Source of the DNA: Streptomyces umbrinus
GTDB taxonomy: Bacteria; Actinomycetota; Actinomycetes; Streptomycetales; Streptomycetaceae
DNA length: 64,000 nt
Direction: 5' to 3'
Assembly: GCF_030817415.1 (NCBI RefSeq)
Contig: NZ_JAUSZI010000002.1
Location: forward strand, 1,240,001-1,304,000
The translations under genes were made by a program, and so were the position numbers. Shown piece by piece: positions 7,787 to 16,329 of this stretch. Positions within the stretch are counted from its first letter, which is position 1; each line of letters begins with the position of its first letter. The notes below the pieces were generated by a model, which saw only the letters and a program-made list of their open reading frames with translations, made no database searches and was not told the origin of the DNA.

Positions 7787-10510
7787 ATGGCTACACCGGC
7801 CCCCGAGCGGGAAAAGGAGGACCAACAGCCGCACGGGGGTGGTGTCATGGCGTGGCGGGCGGGGTGGTTCGCGTCTGTGGGGGCCGGGGTGGTGCGCTTG
7901 GTGGCGGCCGTGGCTCGCCCGGTGCTCGTGGCGGTTCTCGGGCCGCCCGGTGCTGCCGTCGCAGCGCCCGCGGGGGCCGCGGTGGCATCGGGCGGGCAGG
8001 CGTTGGACCGGGTCGCGGCGCGGCAGCAGGCGTTACCCGGTCTGCTGAGGATCTCGCGGCGGGGGCGGGTGCCGACCGTGGCCGACGCGCGGGATCCGAT
8101 CTGGCTCGGGGTGCATCCGGCGCCGCCGGGCGGTGGTGGGGCGGCGGGTCTCGGCCGGGTGCCCGCGTTCATCGACCGGGACATGATGCCGCAGGTGGAG
8201 GCCGCGCTCAGTGCGGGTGAGGGGTTCGTCCTGCTGATCGGCGAGTCGACGGCGGGCAAGTCGCGGCTCGCGTACGAGGTGATGCGCAAGCATTTCGCCA
8301 GGTACCACCTCATCGTGCCCGACAGCCGGGAGTCGGCAGTTCCCCTGGTCGACCTCGTCGTGCGGACGCGCCGGTCTGTCGTGTGGCTCGACGAGTTGGA
8401 CGTGTTTCTGGGGGTCGGCGGGCTGACCGCGGGTCATGTGCAGCGGATGCTGGGCTCCGAGGACTCCAGTGTGGTGATCCTGGCGACGATGAGCGCCCAG
8501 CAGCACGGCAAGTTCGGGGCCAGGTCGGGGGCCGACAACGAGCCCGGGTTCGATGTCCTGCGCAGCGGCCGTGAGGTGATCCGGCTGGCCACCACGGTGC
8601 GGGTGGACCGTACGTGGAGCGCGGCCGAGATCGCCCGCGCCGAGCGGCACACCGAGGACCCCCGGATCAGGGCGGCGGTCAAGGGCGCCGGCCGGGACGG
8701 TCACGGGGTGGCCGAATACCTGGCCGCCGCACCGCAGTTGCTGGACGAGTGGCACAACGCCTGGTCGCCCGGCACCCATCCGCGCGCCGCCGCGCTGGTG
8801 ACGGCCGCCGCGGACGCCCGCCGTACGGGCTTCCACCAGCCGCTGCCGCAGGAGGTCCTGCTCCGGTTGCACGAGGTGTATCTGGAGCGGCGCGGCGGGA
8901 CCGCGCTGCGTCCGGAGCCCTGGGAGGAGGCGCTGACCTGGGCGACGGAACCGCTGCATGCCACCTCCAGCCTGCTGCTGCCGCACGACGGGGACCGCTT
9001 CCAGGCCTTCGACTACCTCCACCACACCCTCGACGAGCAGGTCCCGCCGCCGCGCATCCCGGACACCGTCTGGGAGACCCTCATCGGCCACGCGAACGCC
9101 ACGGGAGCACTCGACATCGGCACCACCGCCTACCAGCGCGGCGACCTCTCGCACGCCATGGCCGCGTTCGAGAAGGCCGGCCTGGGCCGCGGACGGCTGC
9201 CCCGCCAGTGGTACGCGACCTGCGTGGGCGAAGCCGGGAACCCCGCGCGGGCCGTCGAGCTGTACGGGGAGCTGGTGACCGAGTCGACGGGCGAACTGGG
9301 CCCGGACGCCCGCGAGACACTGGAGAACCGCAATGCCTACGCCCGGTACGTCGGCATGGCCGGCCGCCCCGCCGAAGCGGCGGACCTGCTGCGGGACGTC
9401 GTCGCCGACCGCGCACGGGTTCTGGGTGCCGGCCACTCCCACACCCTCAACAGCCGCAACAACCTTGCCCTGTTCCTCGGCGAGTCCGGCCGGATCGGCC
9501 CGGCGCTGGCGGAGTTCGAGACGGTGCTCGCCGACCGCACCCGGCTGCTGGGCGCCGACCATCCGCACACCCTCAGCACCCGCTACGGGCGCGCCTATCT
9601 GCTGGGCGACGCGGGCCGCCCCGCGCATGCGGCCCGGCTCTTCGAGAGCCTGGTCGCCGACCGGACCCGTACGCAGGGCCCGTACCACCCGTACACGCTC
9701 AACAACCGGCGCCACCACGCCCACTTCCTGGGGGAGGCCGGACACGCGGCGCAGGCGGCCGAGCTGTTCGAGGAGCTGATCCAGGACTGCCTCCAGGTCC
9801 TCGACCCGGACCATCCCGACACCGTCGCGGCCCGTCATGGGCACGCACGCTTCCTCGGCGAGTCCGGAGACCCCGCCAGGGCGGCGGCGCTGCTCACCGC
9901 ACTGCTGGCCGACGCGAACGGGGACGGCGCGCGGGACAGCGGGACGCACGGCTCCCGCAGCCCGGTGGCCCTGGTGTGGCGGCGCTACCGGGCCTTCTTC
10001 ACCGGCGAGGCGGGCGATCCCGACCAGGCCGCGCGGCTGCTCGACGAGCTGCTCACCGACAGCCGTGCCGTACTCGACGACGGCCACCCGCATCTGTTCG
10101 CCATCCGCGCCGCCCACGCCCGCAGCACCAGCCGCCGCGGCCGACCCCAGGAAGCCGTCGAACTGTACGAGCGCCTCGTCGACGACTGCCGGTCGGCCCT
10201 GGGCGACGACCACCCGCACACGCTCGCCGCCCGCAGCGGTCACGCGCGCGGCCTGGGCGCCGTCGGCCGCGCCGCGGAAGCCGCCGACCTGCTGGAGATC
10301 CTCGTACAGGACCGCACCCGGATCCTCGGCGACGACCACCCCGCCACCCTGGGCAGCCGCAACGCCCACGCCCGCTGTGTCGGTGAGGCAGGCGACCGGG
10401 CGCGCGCCGCACGGCTGCTGCGGCAGATACTCCAGGACCGTGTCCGGCACCTCGGCGAGGAGCACTCCTGGACCCTGCGCACCCGCCAGGAGCTCGCCGG
10501 CTTCCAGTGA
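7787..10510 (+). CDS. large P-loop ATPase with C-terminal tetratricopeptide-like repeats (TTA codon)
   Basis: From ATG 7787 this is a 907-residue protein; a second in-frame ATG at 7847 is also possible, and neither has an ideal ribosome site. A hydrophobic Ala/Val-rich segment lies at about 27-68. The P-loop GESTAGKS is at 152-159, and the Walker B-like VVWLDELD comes about 50 residues later. From about residue 470 to the end there are some ten degenerate 42-residue repeats with the pattern DHPHTLxxRxxxAxxLGExG, like the TPRs of kinesin light chain and NB-ARC/TPR regulators. This is a STAND-like layout: nucleotide switch plus repeat sensor. A TTA codon at 8033-8035 suggests bldA-dependent translation. 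Function is unknown. Confidence 0.88.
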   Translation: MATPAPEREKEDQQPHGGGVMAWRAGWFASVGAGVVRLVAAVARPVLVAVLGPPGAAVAAPAGAAVASGGQALDRVAARQQALPGLLRISRRGRVPTVADARDPIWLGVHPAPPGGGGAAGLGRVPAFIDRDMMPQVEAALSAGEGFVLLIGESTAGKSRLAYEVMRKHFARYHLIVPDSRESAVPLVDLVVRTRRSVVWLDELDVFLGVGGLTAGHVQRMLGSEDSSVVILATMSAQQHGKFGARSGADNEPGFDVLRSGREVIRLATTVRVDRTWSAAEIARAERHTEDPRIRAAVKGAGRDGHGVAEYLAAAPQLLDEWHNAWSPGTHPRAAALVTAAADARRTGFHQPLPQEVLLRLHEVYLERRGGTALRPEPWEEALTWATEPLHATSSLLLPHDGDRFQAFDYLHHTLDEQVPPPRIPDTVWETLIGHANATGALDIGTTAYQRGDLSHAMAAFEKAGLGRGRLPRQWYATCVGEAGNPARAVELYGELVTESTGELGPDARETLENRNAYARYVGMAGRPAEAADLLRDVVADRARVLGAGHSHTLNSRNNLALFLGESGRIGPALAEFETVLADRTRLLGADHPHTLSTRYGRAYLLGDAGRPAHAARLFESLVADRTRTQGPYHPYTLNNRRHHAHFLGEAGHAAQAAELFEELIQDCLQVLDPDHPDTVAARHGHARFLGESGDPARAAALLTALLADANGDGARDSGTHGSRSPVALVWRRYRAFFTGEAGDPDQAARLLDELLTDSRAVLDDGHPHLFAIRAAHARSTSRRGRPQEAVELYERLVDDCRSALGDDHPHTLAARSGHARGLGAVGRAAEAADLLEILVQDRTRILGDDHPATLGSRNAHARCVGEAGDRARAARLLRQILQDRVRHLGEEHSWTLRTRQELAGFQ

Positions 10511-10574
10511 GCGGGAAGAACCGACACCCGTTCACCCTTTCGGGCGAGAGCCTCTGGCTGACACACTCCGGAGG

Positions 10575-11978
10575 GTGCGCGACTTCGACTTGCTCGTCAT
10601 CGGATCCGGCCCGGGCGGCCAGAAGGCCGCCATCGCCGCGGCCAAGCTCGGCCGCCGGGTCGCCGTCGTCGACCGCCCCGACATGGTCGGTGGGGTCTCC
10701 ATCCATACCGGGACCATCCCCTCGAAAACGCTTCGCGAGGCGGTCCTCTATCTCACGGGTCTCACCCAGCGCGATCTGTACGGCCAGAGCTACCGCCTGA
10801 AGGAGGACATCACCGTCGCCGACCTGACCGCGCGCACCTCTCACGTGGTCAGCCGCGAGGTCGACGTCATCCGCAACCAGCTCTCCCGCAACCATGTCTC
10901 CCTGTTCGCCGGTACCGGCCGCTTCGTCGACGACCACACCGTCGCCCTGCGCGAAGTGACCGGCCACGACCGGATGTTGAGCGCCGACAACATCGTCATC
11001 GCCACCGGCACCCGCCCGGCCAGGCCCGCGACCGTCGAGTTCGACGAGCGGACGATCCTGGACTCCGACAACGTTCTCAACCTGGAGCAGGTACCGCGCT
11101 CCATGGTCATCGTCGGGGCAGGCGTGATCGGCATGGAGTACGCCTCCATGTTCGCCGCCCTCGGCAGCAAGATCACCGTGGTCGAACAGCGGCCCGGGAT
11201 GCTCGACTTCTGCGACGTCGAGGTGATCGAGTCGCTCAAGTACCACCTGCGGGACCTCGCGGTCACGTTCCGCTTCGGCGAGACCGTTGCCGCGGTCGAA
11301 AAACACCCCAAGGGCACGCTCACCATCCTGGAGAGCGGCAAGAAAATCCCCGCCGACTCCGTCATGTACTCCGCGGGCAGGCAGGGGCTCACCGACGAGC
11401 TCGACCTGGACAAGGCGGGGCTGTCCGCCGACCGGCGCGGGCGGATCACCGTCGACGAGCACTACCGCACCGAGGTGCCGCACATCTACGCCGTCGGCGA
11501 CGTCATCGGCTTCCCGGCGCTGGCCGCGACCTCGATGGAGCAGGGGCGTACGGCGGCGTACCACGCGTGCGGTGAGCCGGTGAACCGGATGCACGACCTC
11601 CAGCCGATCGGCATCTACACCATTCCGGAGATCAGTTTCATCGGGAAGACCGAGGACCAACTCACCGAGGACTGCGTGCCGTTCGAGGTGGGCATCTCCC
11701 GCTACCGCGAACTGGCCCGGGGCCAGATCATCGGCGACTCGCACGGCATGCTCAAGCTGCTGGTCTCCCCCGAGGACCGGAAGCTGCTCGGCGTGCACTG
11801 CTTCGGCACGGGCGCCACCGAGCTCATCCACATCGGGCAGTCCGTGATGGGCTGCGGCGGAACCGTCGACTACCTGGTCGACGCCGTCTTCAACTACCCG
11901 ACGCTCGCCGAGTCGTACAAGGTGGCCGCCCTGGACGCGACCAACAAGATCCGGCAGATCGACCGGCTCAGGGACTGA
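10575..11978 (+). CDS. sthA: Si-specific NAD(P)+ transhydrogenase (soluble pyridine nucleotide transhydrogenase)
   Basis: This 467-residue flavoprotein should transfer hydride between NADPH and NAD+ in the cytoplasm. It has the FAD motif GSGPGG near residue 10, [19 protein letters not shown] in place of the redox-active disulfide region, the NAD(P) motif [17 protein letters not shown], and [18 protein letters not shown] for the second FAD contact. SthA proteins lack the CxxxxC disulfide of lipoamide dehydrogenases, as here. The GTG at 10575 fits the family N-terminus ([11 protein letters not shown]), although GGAGG directly abuts it, which is unusually close. A strong hairpin follows the stop. 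Confidence 0.92.
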   Translation: MRDFDLLVIGSGPGGQKAAIAAAKLGRRVAVVDRPDMVGGVSIHTGTIPSKTLREAVLYLTGLTQRDLYGQSYRLKEDITVADLTARTSHVVSREVDVIRNQLSRNHVSLFAGTGRFVDDHTVALREVTGHDRMLSADNIVIATGTRPARPATVEFDERTILDSDNVLNLEQVPRSMVIVGAGVIGMEYASMFAALGSKITVVEQRPGMLDFCDVEVIESLKYHLRDLAVTFRFGETVAAVEKHPKGTLTILESGKKIPADSVMYSAGRQGLTDELDLDKAGLSADRRGRITVDEHYRTEVPHIYAVGDVIGFPALAATSMEQGRTAAYHACGEPVNRMHDLQPIGIYTIPEISFIGKTEDQLTEDCVPFEVGISRYRELARGQIIGDSHGMLKLLVSPEDRKLLGVHCFGTGATELIHIGQSVMGCGGTVDYLVDAVFNYPTLAESYKVAALDATNKIRQIDRLRD

Positions 11979-12004
11979 CGACCCTCCACGCCGAACCCGC
12001 TCAC

Positions 12005-12033
12005 GGCGCTGGTGAGCCCCGCTCACCAGCGCC
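12005..12033 (+). terminator. hairpin terminator after sthA
   Basis: GGCGCTGGTGAGC (12005-12017), loop CCC, and GCTCACCAGCGCC (12021-12033) form a perfect 13-bp stem 26 bp after the stop. No U-tract follows, as is usual in Streptomyces. Confidence 0.8.
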
Positions 12034-12131
12034 CCGGGGAAAACCGCACCGGACTCCGCGTTGGACCTCCTCACCGGACCTCCGCACCGGGCCTGCGTCG
12101 GCCGCAGGGGCCGAGAGCATAAGCTCGGCAC

Positions 12132-12752
12132 GTGGCCAAGTACTTCGACGTTCATCCCGAAAATCCTCAGCAGCGGACGATCAGCCAGGTCGCCGACTCC
12201 ATCCGCACGGGCGCGCTCGTCGTGTACCCCACGGACTCCTGCTTCGCGCTGGGCTGTCAGCTGGGCAGCCGTGACGGCATCGACCGGATCCGGTCGATCC
12301 GCCGGCTCGACGACCGGCACCACTTCACCCTCGTATGCCAGAACTTCGCGCAGCTCGGCCAGTTCGTGCAGGTCGACAACGACGTGTTCCGCGCGATCAA
12401 GGCGTCGACCCCCGGCAGCTACACCTTCATCCTGCCCGCGACCAGGGAGGTGCCGCGCAAGCTGCTCCACCCGAAGAAGAAGACGGTCGGTGTCCGTATC
12501 CCCGACCACGTGGTCGCCCAGGCGCTGCTCGCCGAGCTCGGCGAACCCCTCCTGTCCAGCACCCTGCTCCTGCCCGACGAGGAGGAGCCGATGACCCAGG
12601 GCTGGGAGATCAAGGAACAGCTCGACCACGTCGTCGACGCGGTGATCGACTCCGGGGACTGCGGCACCGAGCCGACCACGGTCATCGACTTCTCCAGTGG
12701 TGAGGCCGAGATCGTGCGCAAGGGAGCGGGCGACACGGCACGGTTCGAGTGA
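12132..12752 (+). CDS. YciO/Sua5/YrdC-family protein (threonylcarbamoyl-AMP synthase-like)
   Basis: This 206-residue protein starts at GTG 12132. It carries the YrdC fold: VVYPTDSCFALGCQLGS near residues 30-46 (typically YPTDT.YGLG), KASTPGSYTFILPATREVP, and GVRIPDHVVAQALLAELGEP followed by LLSSTLL. The family makes threonylcarbamoyl-AMP for the t6A modification of ANN-decoding tRNAs. The short form without the C-terminal Sua5 domain, and departures from the canonical motifs, point to the YciO subgroup, whose exact role is less settled. It stands alone between hairpins and is probably monocistronic. Confidence 0.88.
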   Translation: MAKYFDVHPENPQQRTISQVADSIRTGALVVYPTDSCFALGCQLGSRDGIDRIRSIRRLDDRHHFTLVCQNFAQLGQFVQVDNDVFRAIKASTPGSYTFILPATREVPRKLLHPKKKTVGVRIPDHVVAQALLAELGEPLLSSTLLLPDEEEPMTQGWEIKEQLDHVVDAVIDSGDCGTEPTTVIDFSSGEAEIVRKGAGDTARFE

Positions 12753-12904
12753 TACGCCGCTCCGCGGTGCGGCCGCGCCGCGCGTCGACACGCGGCCGGG
12801 CCGGGGGCCGGGTGAGAGCAGTTCGCGGCTGGGCCGGAAGCCGGTTGGGAACGGCCGGGACACTTCGGCGTGGGCCGAATCGTTCCCCGCTTAGCGTCGG
12901 CTCC

Positions 12905-12994
12905 ATGAACATCTCCCGGCGCCTCTTCCGCCGTACTGCCCCTGCCGCCCGTCAGACCATGGGCGGCGGTCACGCCGGGCAGGGCGCCGCGTGA
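12905..12994 (+). CDS. possible 29-residue leader ORF overlapping the TSUP transporter start
   Basis: An ATG at 12905 opens a 29-codon frame giving MNISRRLFRRTAPAARQTMG and a short glycine-rich tail. Its TGA overlaps the GTG start of the transporter as GTGA, an arrangement that favours translational coupling. There is no strong ribosome site and no known family, but the peptide is Arg-rich and placed like an attenuating or coupling leader. Coding status is unproven. Confidence 0.35.
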   Translation: MNISRRLFRRTAPAARQTMGGGHAGQGAA

Positions 12995-13758
12995 CACCGC
13001 TGGAAGGTCTCGCCGTGTTCGCCGCCGGGGTGGGCGCCGGCGGCATCAACACCGCGGTCGGCTCGGGGACGCTCATCACCTTTCCGGTTCTGCTCGCCAC
13101 CGGCCTGCCGCCCGTCACCGCCACGGTCTCCAACGCGCTCGGACTGATCCCCGGCAACATCAGCGGCGCCTTCGGCTACCGGGAGGAACTGCGCGGCCAG
13201 CGCCGGCGCATCCTGAAACTGGGCGTCGGTGCCCTGCTGGGGGGCCTGACGGGCGCCACGCTCCTGCTGGCCCTCCCCGCGACGGCGTTCGAGCGGATCG
13301 TGCCGGTCATGGTGGGGCTCGCCCTCGTTCTGGTCGCGTTCCAGCCCCTCATCGGCAAGTACTTGCGCGGCCGGCGCGAACGGACCGGCGTCCCGGCCCA
13401 CAGGGACGGCGGCCCACTGCTGTTCACCGGCCTGACTCTCGCCAGCGTCTACGGCGGCTACTTCGCCGCCGCGCAGGGAATCATCTATGTGGCGGTGATG
13501 GGAACGCTCCTGGACGAGTCGCTGCAGCGCCTGACCGCCGTCAAGAACGTGTTGGTCGCCATCGTCAACACGGCCGCCGCGACGTTCTTCCTCTTCGTCG
13601 CGGACTTCGACTGGACGGCCGTCGCGCTGATCGCCTGCGGTTCCGCGCTGGGCGGCCAGTTCGGGGCCAGGATCGGCCGCCGCTTCAGTCCCGCGGCCCT
13701 ACGGGCTCTCATCGTGGCGGTCGGCACCGTCGCGATCGTCCAACTGCTGCTCCGTTGA
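12991..13758 (+). CDS. TauE/SafE (TSUP) family membrane transporter
   Basis: This 255-residue integral membrane protein has about eight predicted hydrophobic helices. The first family repeat begins with GVGAGGINTAVGSGTLITFP and the second with GGYFAAAQGIIYVAVMG, the internally duplicated pattern of TSUP transporters. Known members export sulfite or sulfoacetate or take up small organosulfur compounds and anions, so an anion transporter in the plasma membrane is likely; the substrate is not clear. It starts at GTG 12991 in a GTGA overlap with a possible leader ORF, and it ends in a strong shared terminator. Confidence 0.88.
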   Translation: MTPLEGLAVFAAGVGAGGINTAVGSGTLITFPVLLATGLPPVTATVSNALGLIPGNISGAFGYREELRGQRRRILKLGVGALLGGLTGATLLLALPATAFERIVPVMVGLALVLVAFQPLIGKYLRGRRERTGVPAHRDGGPLLFTGLTLASVYGGYFAAAQGIIYVAVMGTLLDESLQRLTAVKNVLVAIVNTAAATFFLFVADFDWTAVALIACGSALGGQFGARIGRRFSPAALRALIVAVGTVAIVQLLLR

Positions 13759-13801
13759 GCACGCATGGAACCCGAGTGGACTGCTCGGGTTCCATGCGTG
13801 C
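13759..13801. terminator. bidirectional 18-bp stem terminator
   Basis: The left arm 13759-13776 and right arm 13784-13801 are perfectly complementary over 18 bp around a 7-nt loop. It begins directly after the transporter stop, and the opposing NUDIX gene ends at 13810, so it can serve both convergent genes. Confidence 0.88.
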
Positions 13802-13809
13802 CGGGTGGA

Positions 13810-14493
13810 CTACTCGGTGGCGGACGCGTCCTTCACGCTGAACGGCCCTTCCAGCGCCGCCCACTGCAACAGCATGATGGTCTTGGCGTCGGCGATCTCG
13901 CCGGTGCGGATCATGGACAGGGCCTGGCGGAAGGGCAGTTCGACGATCTCGATGTCCTCGCCTTCCTCGTCGAGGCCGCCGCCCTCGTGGGTGCGGGTGG
14001 CCGGTCCGTACGAGGCCGCGTAGAAGGTCACGCGTTCGGTGACCGATCCCGGGCTCATATAGACGTCGAAGACCCGCTGGACGTCGCCGACGGTGTGGCC
14101 GGTCTCCTCGATGACCTCGCGTCGTACGGCGACCTCGGGGTGTTCGTCGTCCTCGTCGAGCAGTCCGCCGGGGGTCTCGACGAGCATCCCGTCCGGGTGG
14201 CCGTTGACGTACACGGGATAACGGAACTGCCGGGTGAGCAGCACGGTTTCGCGGTCTTCGTCGTAGAGCAGGATCGTGGCGCCGTTGCCGCGGTCGTGCG
14301 TTTCGCGCTCCTGGGTGGACCAGGTGCCGTCCGCGTGCTGGAAGTCGAAGGTCGTGGTGCGCTCCACGTACCAGTGGCAGGACAGCAGTTTCACGTCCCG
14401 CACCTTGACCCGGTGGTTTCCCGTCAGGTCAAGGCCGACCCGGTCGAGGCCGGTGCGGCCCCTGCTGTCGGGGGTGTCGACGCCCGCGGTCAT
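13810..14493 (-). CDS. nudK: NUDIX hydrolase, GDP-mannose pyrophosphatase (NudK)-like
   Basis: This protein is about 227 residues from the ATG at 14493; an upstream ATG at 14577 would add a His-rich 28-residue tail unlike the family. The order of motifs follows E. coli NudK closely: DRGNGATILLYDED, RQFRYPVYVNG, the Nudix box from GGLLDEDDEHPEVAVRREV through IEETG, YMSPGSVTERV, and EDIEIVELPFRQALSMI followed by TGEIADAKT. Such enzymes hydrolyse GDP-mannose and related nucleoside-diphosphate sugars to the sugar phosphate and NMP, using metal ions held by the Nudix glutamates. It is convergent with the TSUP gene. The start is uncertain. Confidence 0.85.
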   Translation of the reverse strand: MTAGVDTPDSRGRTGLDRVGLDLTGNHRVKVRDVKLLSCHWYVERTTTFDFQHADGTWSTQERETHDRGNGATILLYDEDRETVLLTRQFRYPVYVNGHPDGMLVETPGGLLDEDDEHPEVAVRREVIEETGHTVGDVQRVFDVYMSPGSVTERVTFYAASYGPATRTHEGGGLDEEGEDIEIVELPFRQALSMIRTGEIADAKTIMLLQWAALEGPFSVKDASATE

Positions 14494-14602
14494 CGGGCGC
14501 CGGCCGGGGAGGAGGTGCGGGTGGTGCCGGAGGTGAATGTGCAGGTGGAACAAGTGGTCATGTCCTGCTTCTACCATCCTGGTCCGGTCCGTGTCATGCA
14601 GG

Positions 14603-15403
14603 TCAGGGACCGGTGGACTCGCCGGTGGTCAGCCGGACCACGTTCGACCGCTCTCCGTAGGTGAAGGCCCGGACCCGGTAGGACGCCTCCTTCTCGGCGG
14701 GCAGGGTGATCAGCCCGGTGGAATTGACGTCGGGATCGAGGACCACGACAGGTTCGTAGGCCGAGCCCGTCCTCGTCCGGGCCTCCAGCAGGAACCCCGC
14801 CTCGTCGGAGGCACGGTCCGTCCACGTGAAGAGAATGCCGTTCGCGTGCTTGACCGTGGCCTTGAACCCGGTGGGCGCTCCCGCACCCGTGGAACGGAGG
14901 GGCCGGCCCGGGACCGTCCGCTTCGGATCCTTGCGGGCGGGCAGCCAGTCGTGGCTGGAGTTCTCGGCCTCCGCCGTCAGTTCTCCCTTCGGGAGGGTGA
15001 CGCTCACCGCCTTCGAGACAGGACCCCGAAAGGCACGCAGCCGGTAGAAGAAGGTGGTGTTCGGGATCAGGTCGGGGTGCCGGTAGCTCGTCACTCGAGG
15101 CGGCAGATACTGCAGAACGGTGTACGGTCCCGACTCGTCCGTCGCGAATTCGAGGACGTGGCCGGAGGCACCCGAACCGCCGCCCCGCCAGCGCAGATCG
15201 ATGTCGGTGGGCGTGGTGCGCTCGGCATGAAGCACGACCCCCGAGGCGGCATCGGCCTTCCCGGCCACGGGGTGCCCGGCGGTCGCGGGACGCTTGTCCG
15301 CCCCGCCCTCGCCCTTCGTCCGCGTGGCCGAGCAGGCCGACAGCACCAGGACGAGAGCGAAGACGAGCGCCGTCGGCGCTGCGATACGTACGGGAACACT
15401 CAT
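14603..15403 (-). CDS. lipoprotein with two fibronectin type III domains
   Basis: This 266-residue protein starts at ATG 15403. Its hydrophobic leader ends in the lipobox LSAC (residues about 21-24), so it should be anchored to the outer membrane leaflet. Two FnIII-like beta-sandwich domains follow, the first around IDLRWRGGGSGASGHVLEFA ... FFYRLRAFRGP and the second around PTGFKATVKHANGILFTWTD ... SYRVRAFTYGERSN. No catalytic domain is visible. It sits 10 bp behind the secreted jelly-roll protein, so the two probably share a transcript and may act together on a surface glycan. Confidence 0.85.
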   Translation of the reverse strand: MSVPVRIAAPTALVFALVLVLSACSATRTKGEGGADKRPATAGHPVAGKADAASGVVLHAERTTPTDIDLRWRGGGSGASGHVLEFATDESGPYTVLQYLPPRVTSYRHPDLIPNTTFFYRLRAFRGPVSKAVSVTLPKGELTAEAENSSHDWLPARKDPKRTVPGRPLRSTGAGAPTGFKATVKHANGILFTWTDRASDEAGFLLEARTRTGSAYEPVVVLDPDVNSTGLITLPAEKEASYRVRAFTYGERSNVVRLTTGESTGP

Positions 15404-15413
15404 GGGTTCTCGG

Positions 15414-16016
15414 CTACTTGCGCCAGAAGCGGACGTTGCTCCACACGACGGTGGCCGGTCCGTTGCCGCTGTTGGTGCGGTAGGCGCCGAACTTGTCGTA
15501 GAAGCTGCCGCCGGGGCTCGCGTAGGTGTGCTGGAGCGAGCCGTTGATGTACGTGCGGTGCGAACTGCCCACCTGGTGAACGGTGTTGACGCGTACCGTG
15601 GCGCCGACCGTGCCCGCGTTCGACAGCGTGTCGCCGCCGTGGACCGCGTACAGGCGCCCGCCGCGTTCGACGGCGAGCATGAAGTACGGGCCCGCCGCGG
15701 ACTCGTTGAAGGTCTGCTTGAGGCTGATGCGGGTGCCGCTGAGGCTGCTGATCCGGAAGTAGCCCTCGAACTGGCGGGTGCCGCCGGTGTAGGTGGCGTA
15801 CCGCCGCTCGGCGCGCTGGTCGCCACTGGCCGTGGAGCAGGTGAGCTGGAAGGTCAGCCCGTCGACCTGTCCGCAGCCTCGCTCCTGGACGGTGAAGGTG
15901 GGAGAGACCGAGGTCCAGCCGCCGGGTTCCACCTCGGCGACGGCGTTCGGCAGGGCCATGAACGTTGAAGCGCACACCGCACCGGTCACGGTGAGCGCCC
16001 GAAAGCGCGTGAGCAT
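15414..16016 (-). CDS. secreted protein, concanavalin-like jelly-roll fold (polysaccharide lyase/lectin-like)
   Basis: This 200-residue protein has a Sec signal peptide (MLTRFRALTVTGAVCASTFM, cleavage near LPNAVA). The mature part is rich in beta strands, with RQFEGYFRISSLSGTRISLK, PYFMLAVERGG and the ending YDKFGAYRTN ... VVWSNVRFW. That ending recalls alginate-lyase-like and GH16-like jelly rolls, where the last strands read KYGVY ... V.W.NVRFW. No catalytic residues can be assigned with confidence, so a carbohydrate-binding or lyase role is an inference. AAGGAG precedes the ATG. A DasR-like sequence lies upstream at 16099. Confidence 0.85.
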   Translation of the reverse strand: MLTRFRALTVTGAVCASTFMALPNAVAEVEPGGWTSVSPTFTVQERGCGQVDGLTFQLTCSTASGDQRAERRYATYTGGTRQFEGYFRISSLSGTRISLKQTFNESAAGPYFMLAVERGGRLYAVHGGDTLSNAGTVGATVRVNTVHQVGSSHRTYINGSLQHTYASPGGSFYDKFGAYRTNSGNGPATVVWSNVRFWRK

Positions 16017-16098
16017 GTCGGCTCCTTGGGCGTGGGGGGTTCAGTCGAGATTCACAGACATGAACGTTGACTGTCTTTTTGAACGACTGACTGGAAGG

Positions 16099-16112
16099 TA
16101 GGACTAGACCAA
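16099..16112 (-). promoter_or_regulatory. DasR-like (dre) site upstream of the secreted jelly-roll gene
   Basis: On the minus strand this reads TTGGTCTAGTCCTA, matching 10 of 12 core positions of the DasR box TGGTCTAGACCA seen before chitinase and amino-sugar genes in Streptomyces. It is 83-96 bp upstream of the start codon. The rest of the 313-bp gap (16017-16329) shows nothing else certain. Confidence 0.4.
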
Positions 16113-16329
16113 CGGGCCGTCAAGAGGCCCATGTGCACCAGCTGTTCATCGCCGCGACCCGCCGCGGCCGACGAACCATCAGGTCATCCGTCCCGGACCC
16201 TTGACTCCGTACACCCCAGTCGCGATTCTCGACCCATCGTTTGCACGAGTCATGACAACCAGCCGTGGGGTGTCGAGCCCCGACGGCCGGCTCATCGACT
16301 GCGCCGTCCGCCGACCGAAGACGTGGGTG

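Noticed and set aside
14494..14577. N-terminal His-rich extension of the NUDIX protein
   Set aside because: NudK proteins do not have it, and its composition is unlike a coding region; the ATG at 14493 was preferred, though without a good ribosome site.
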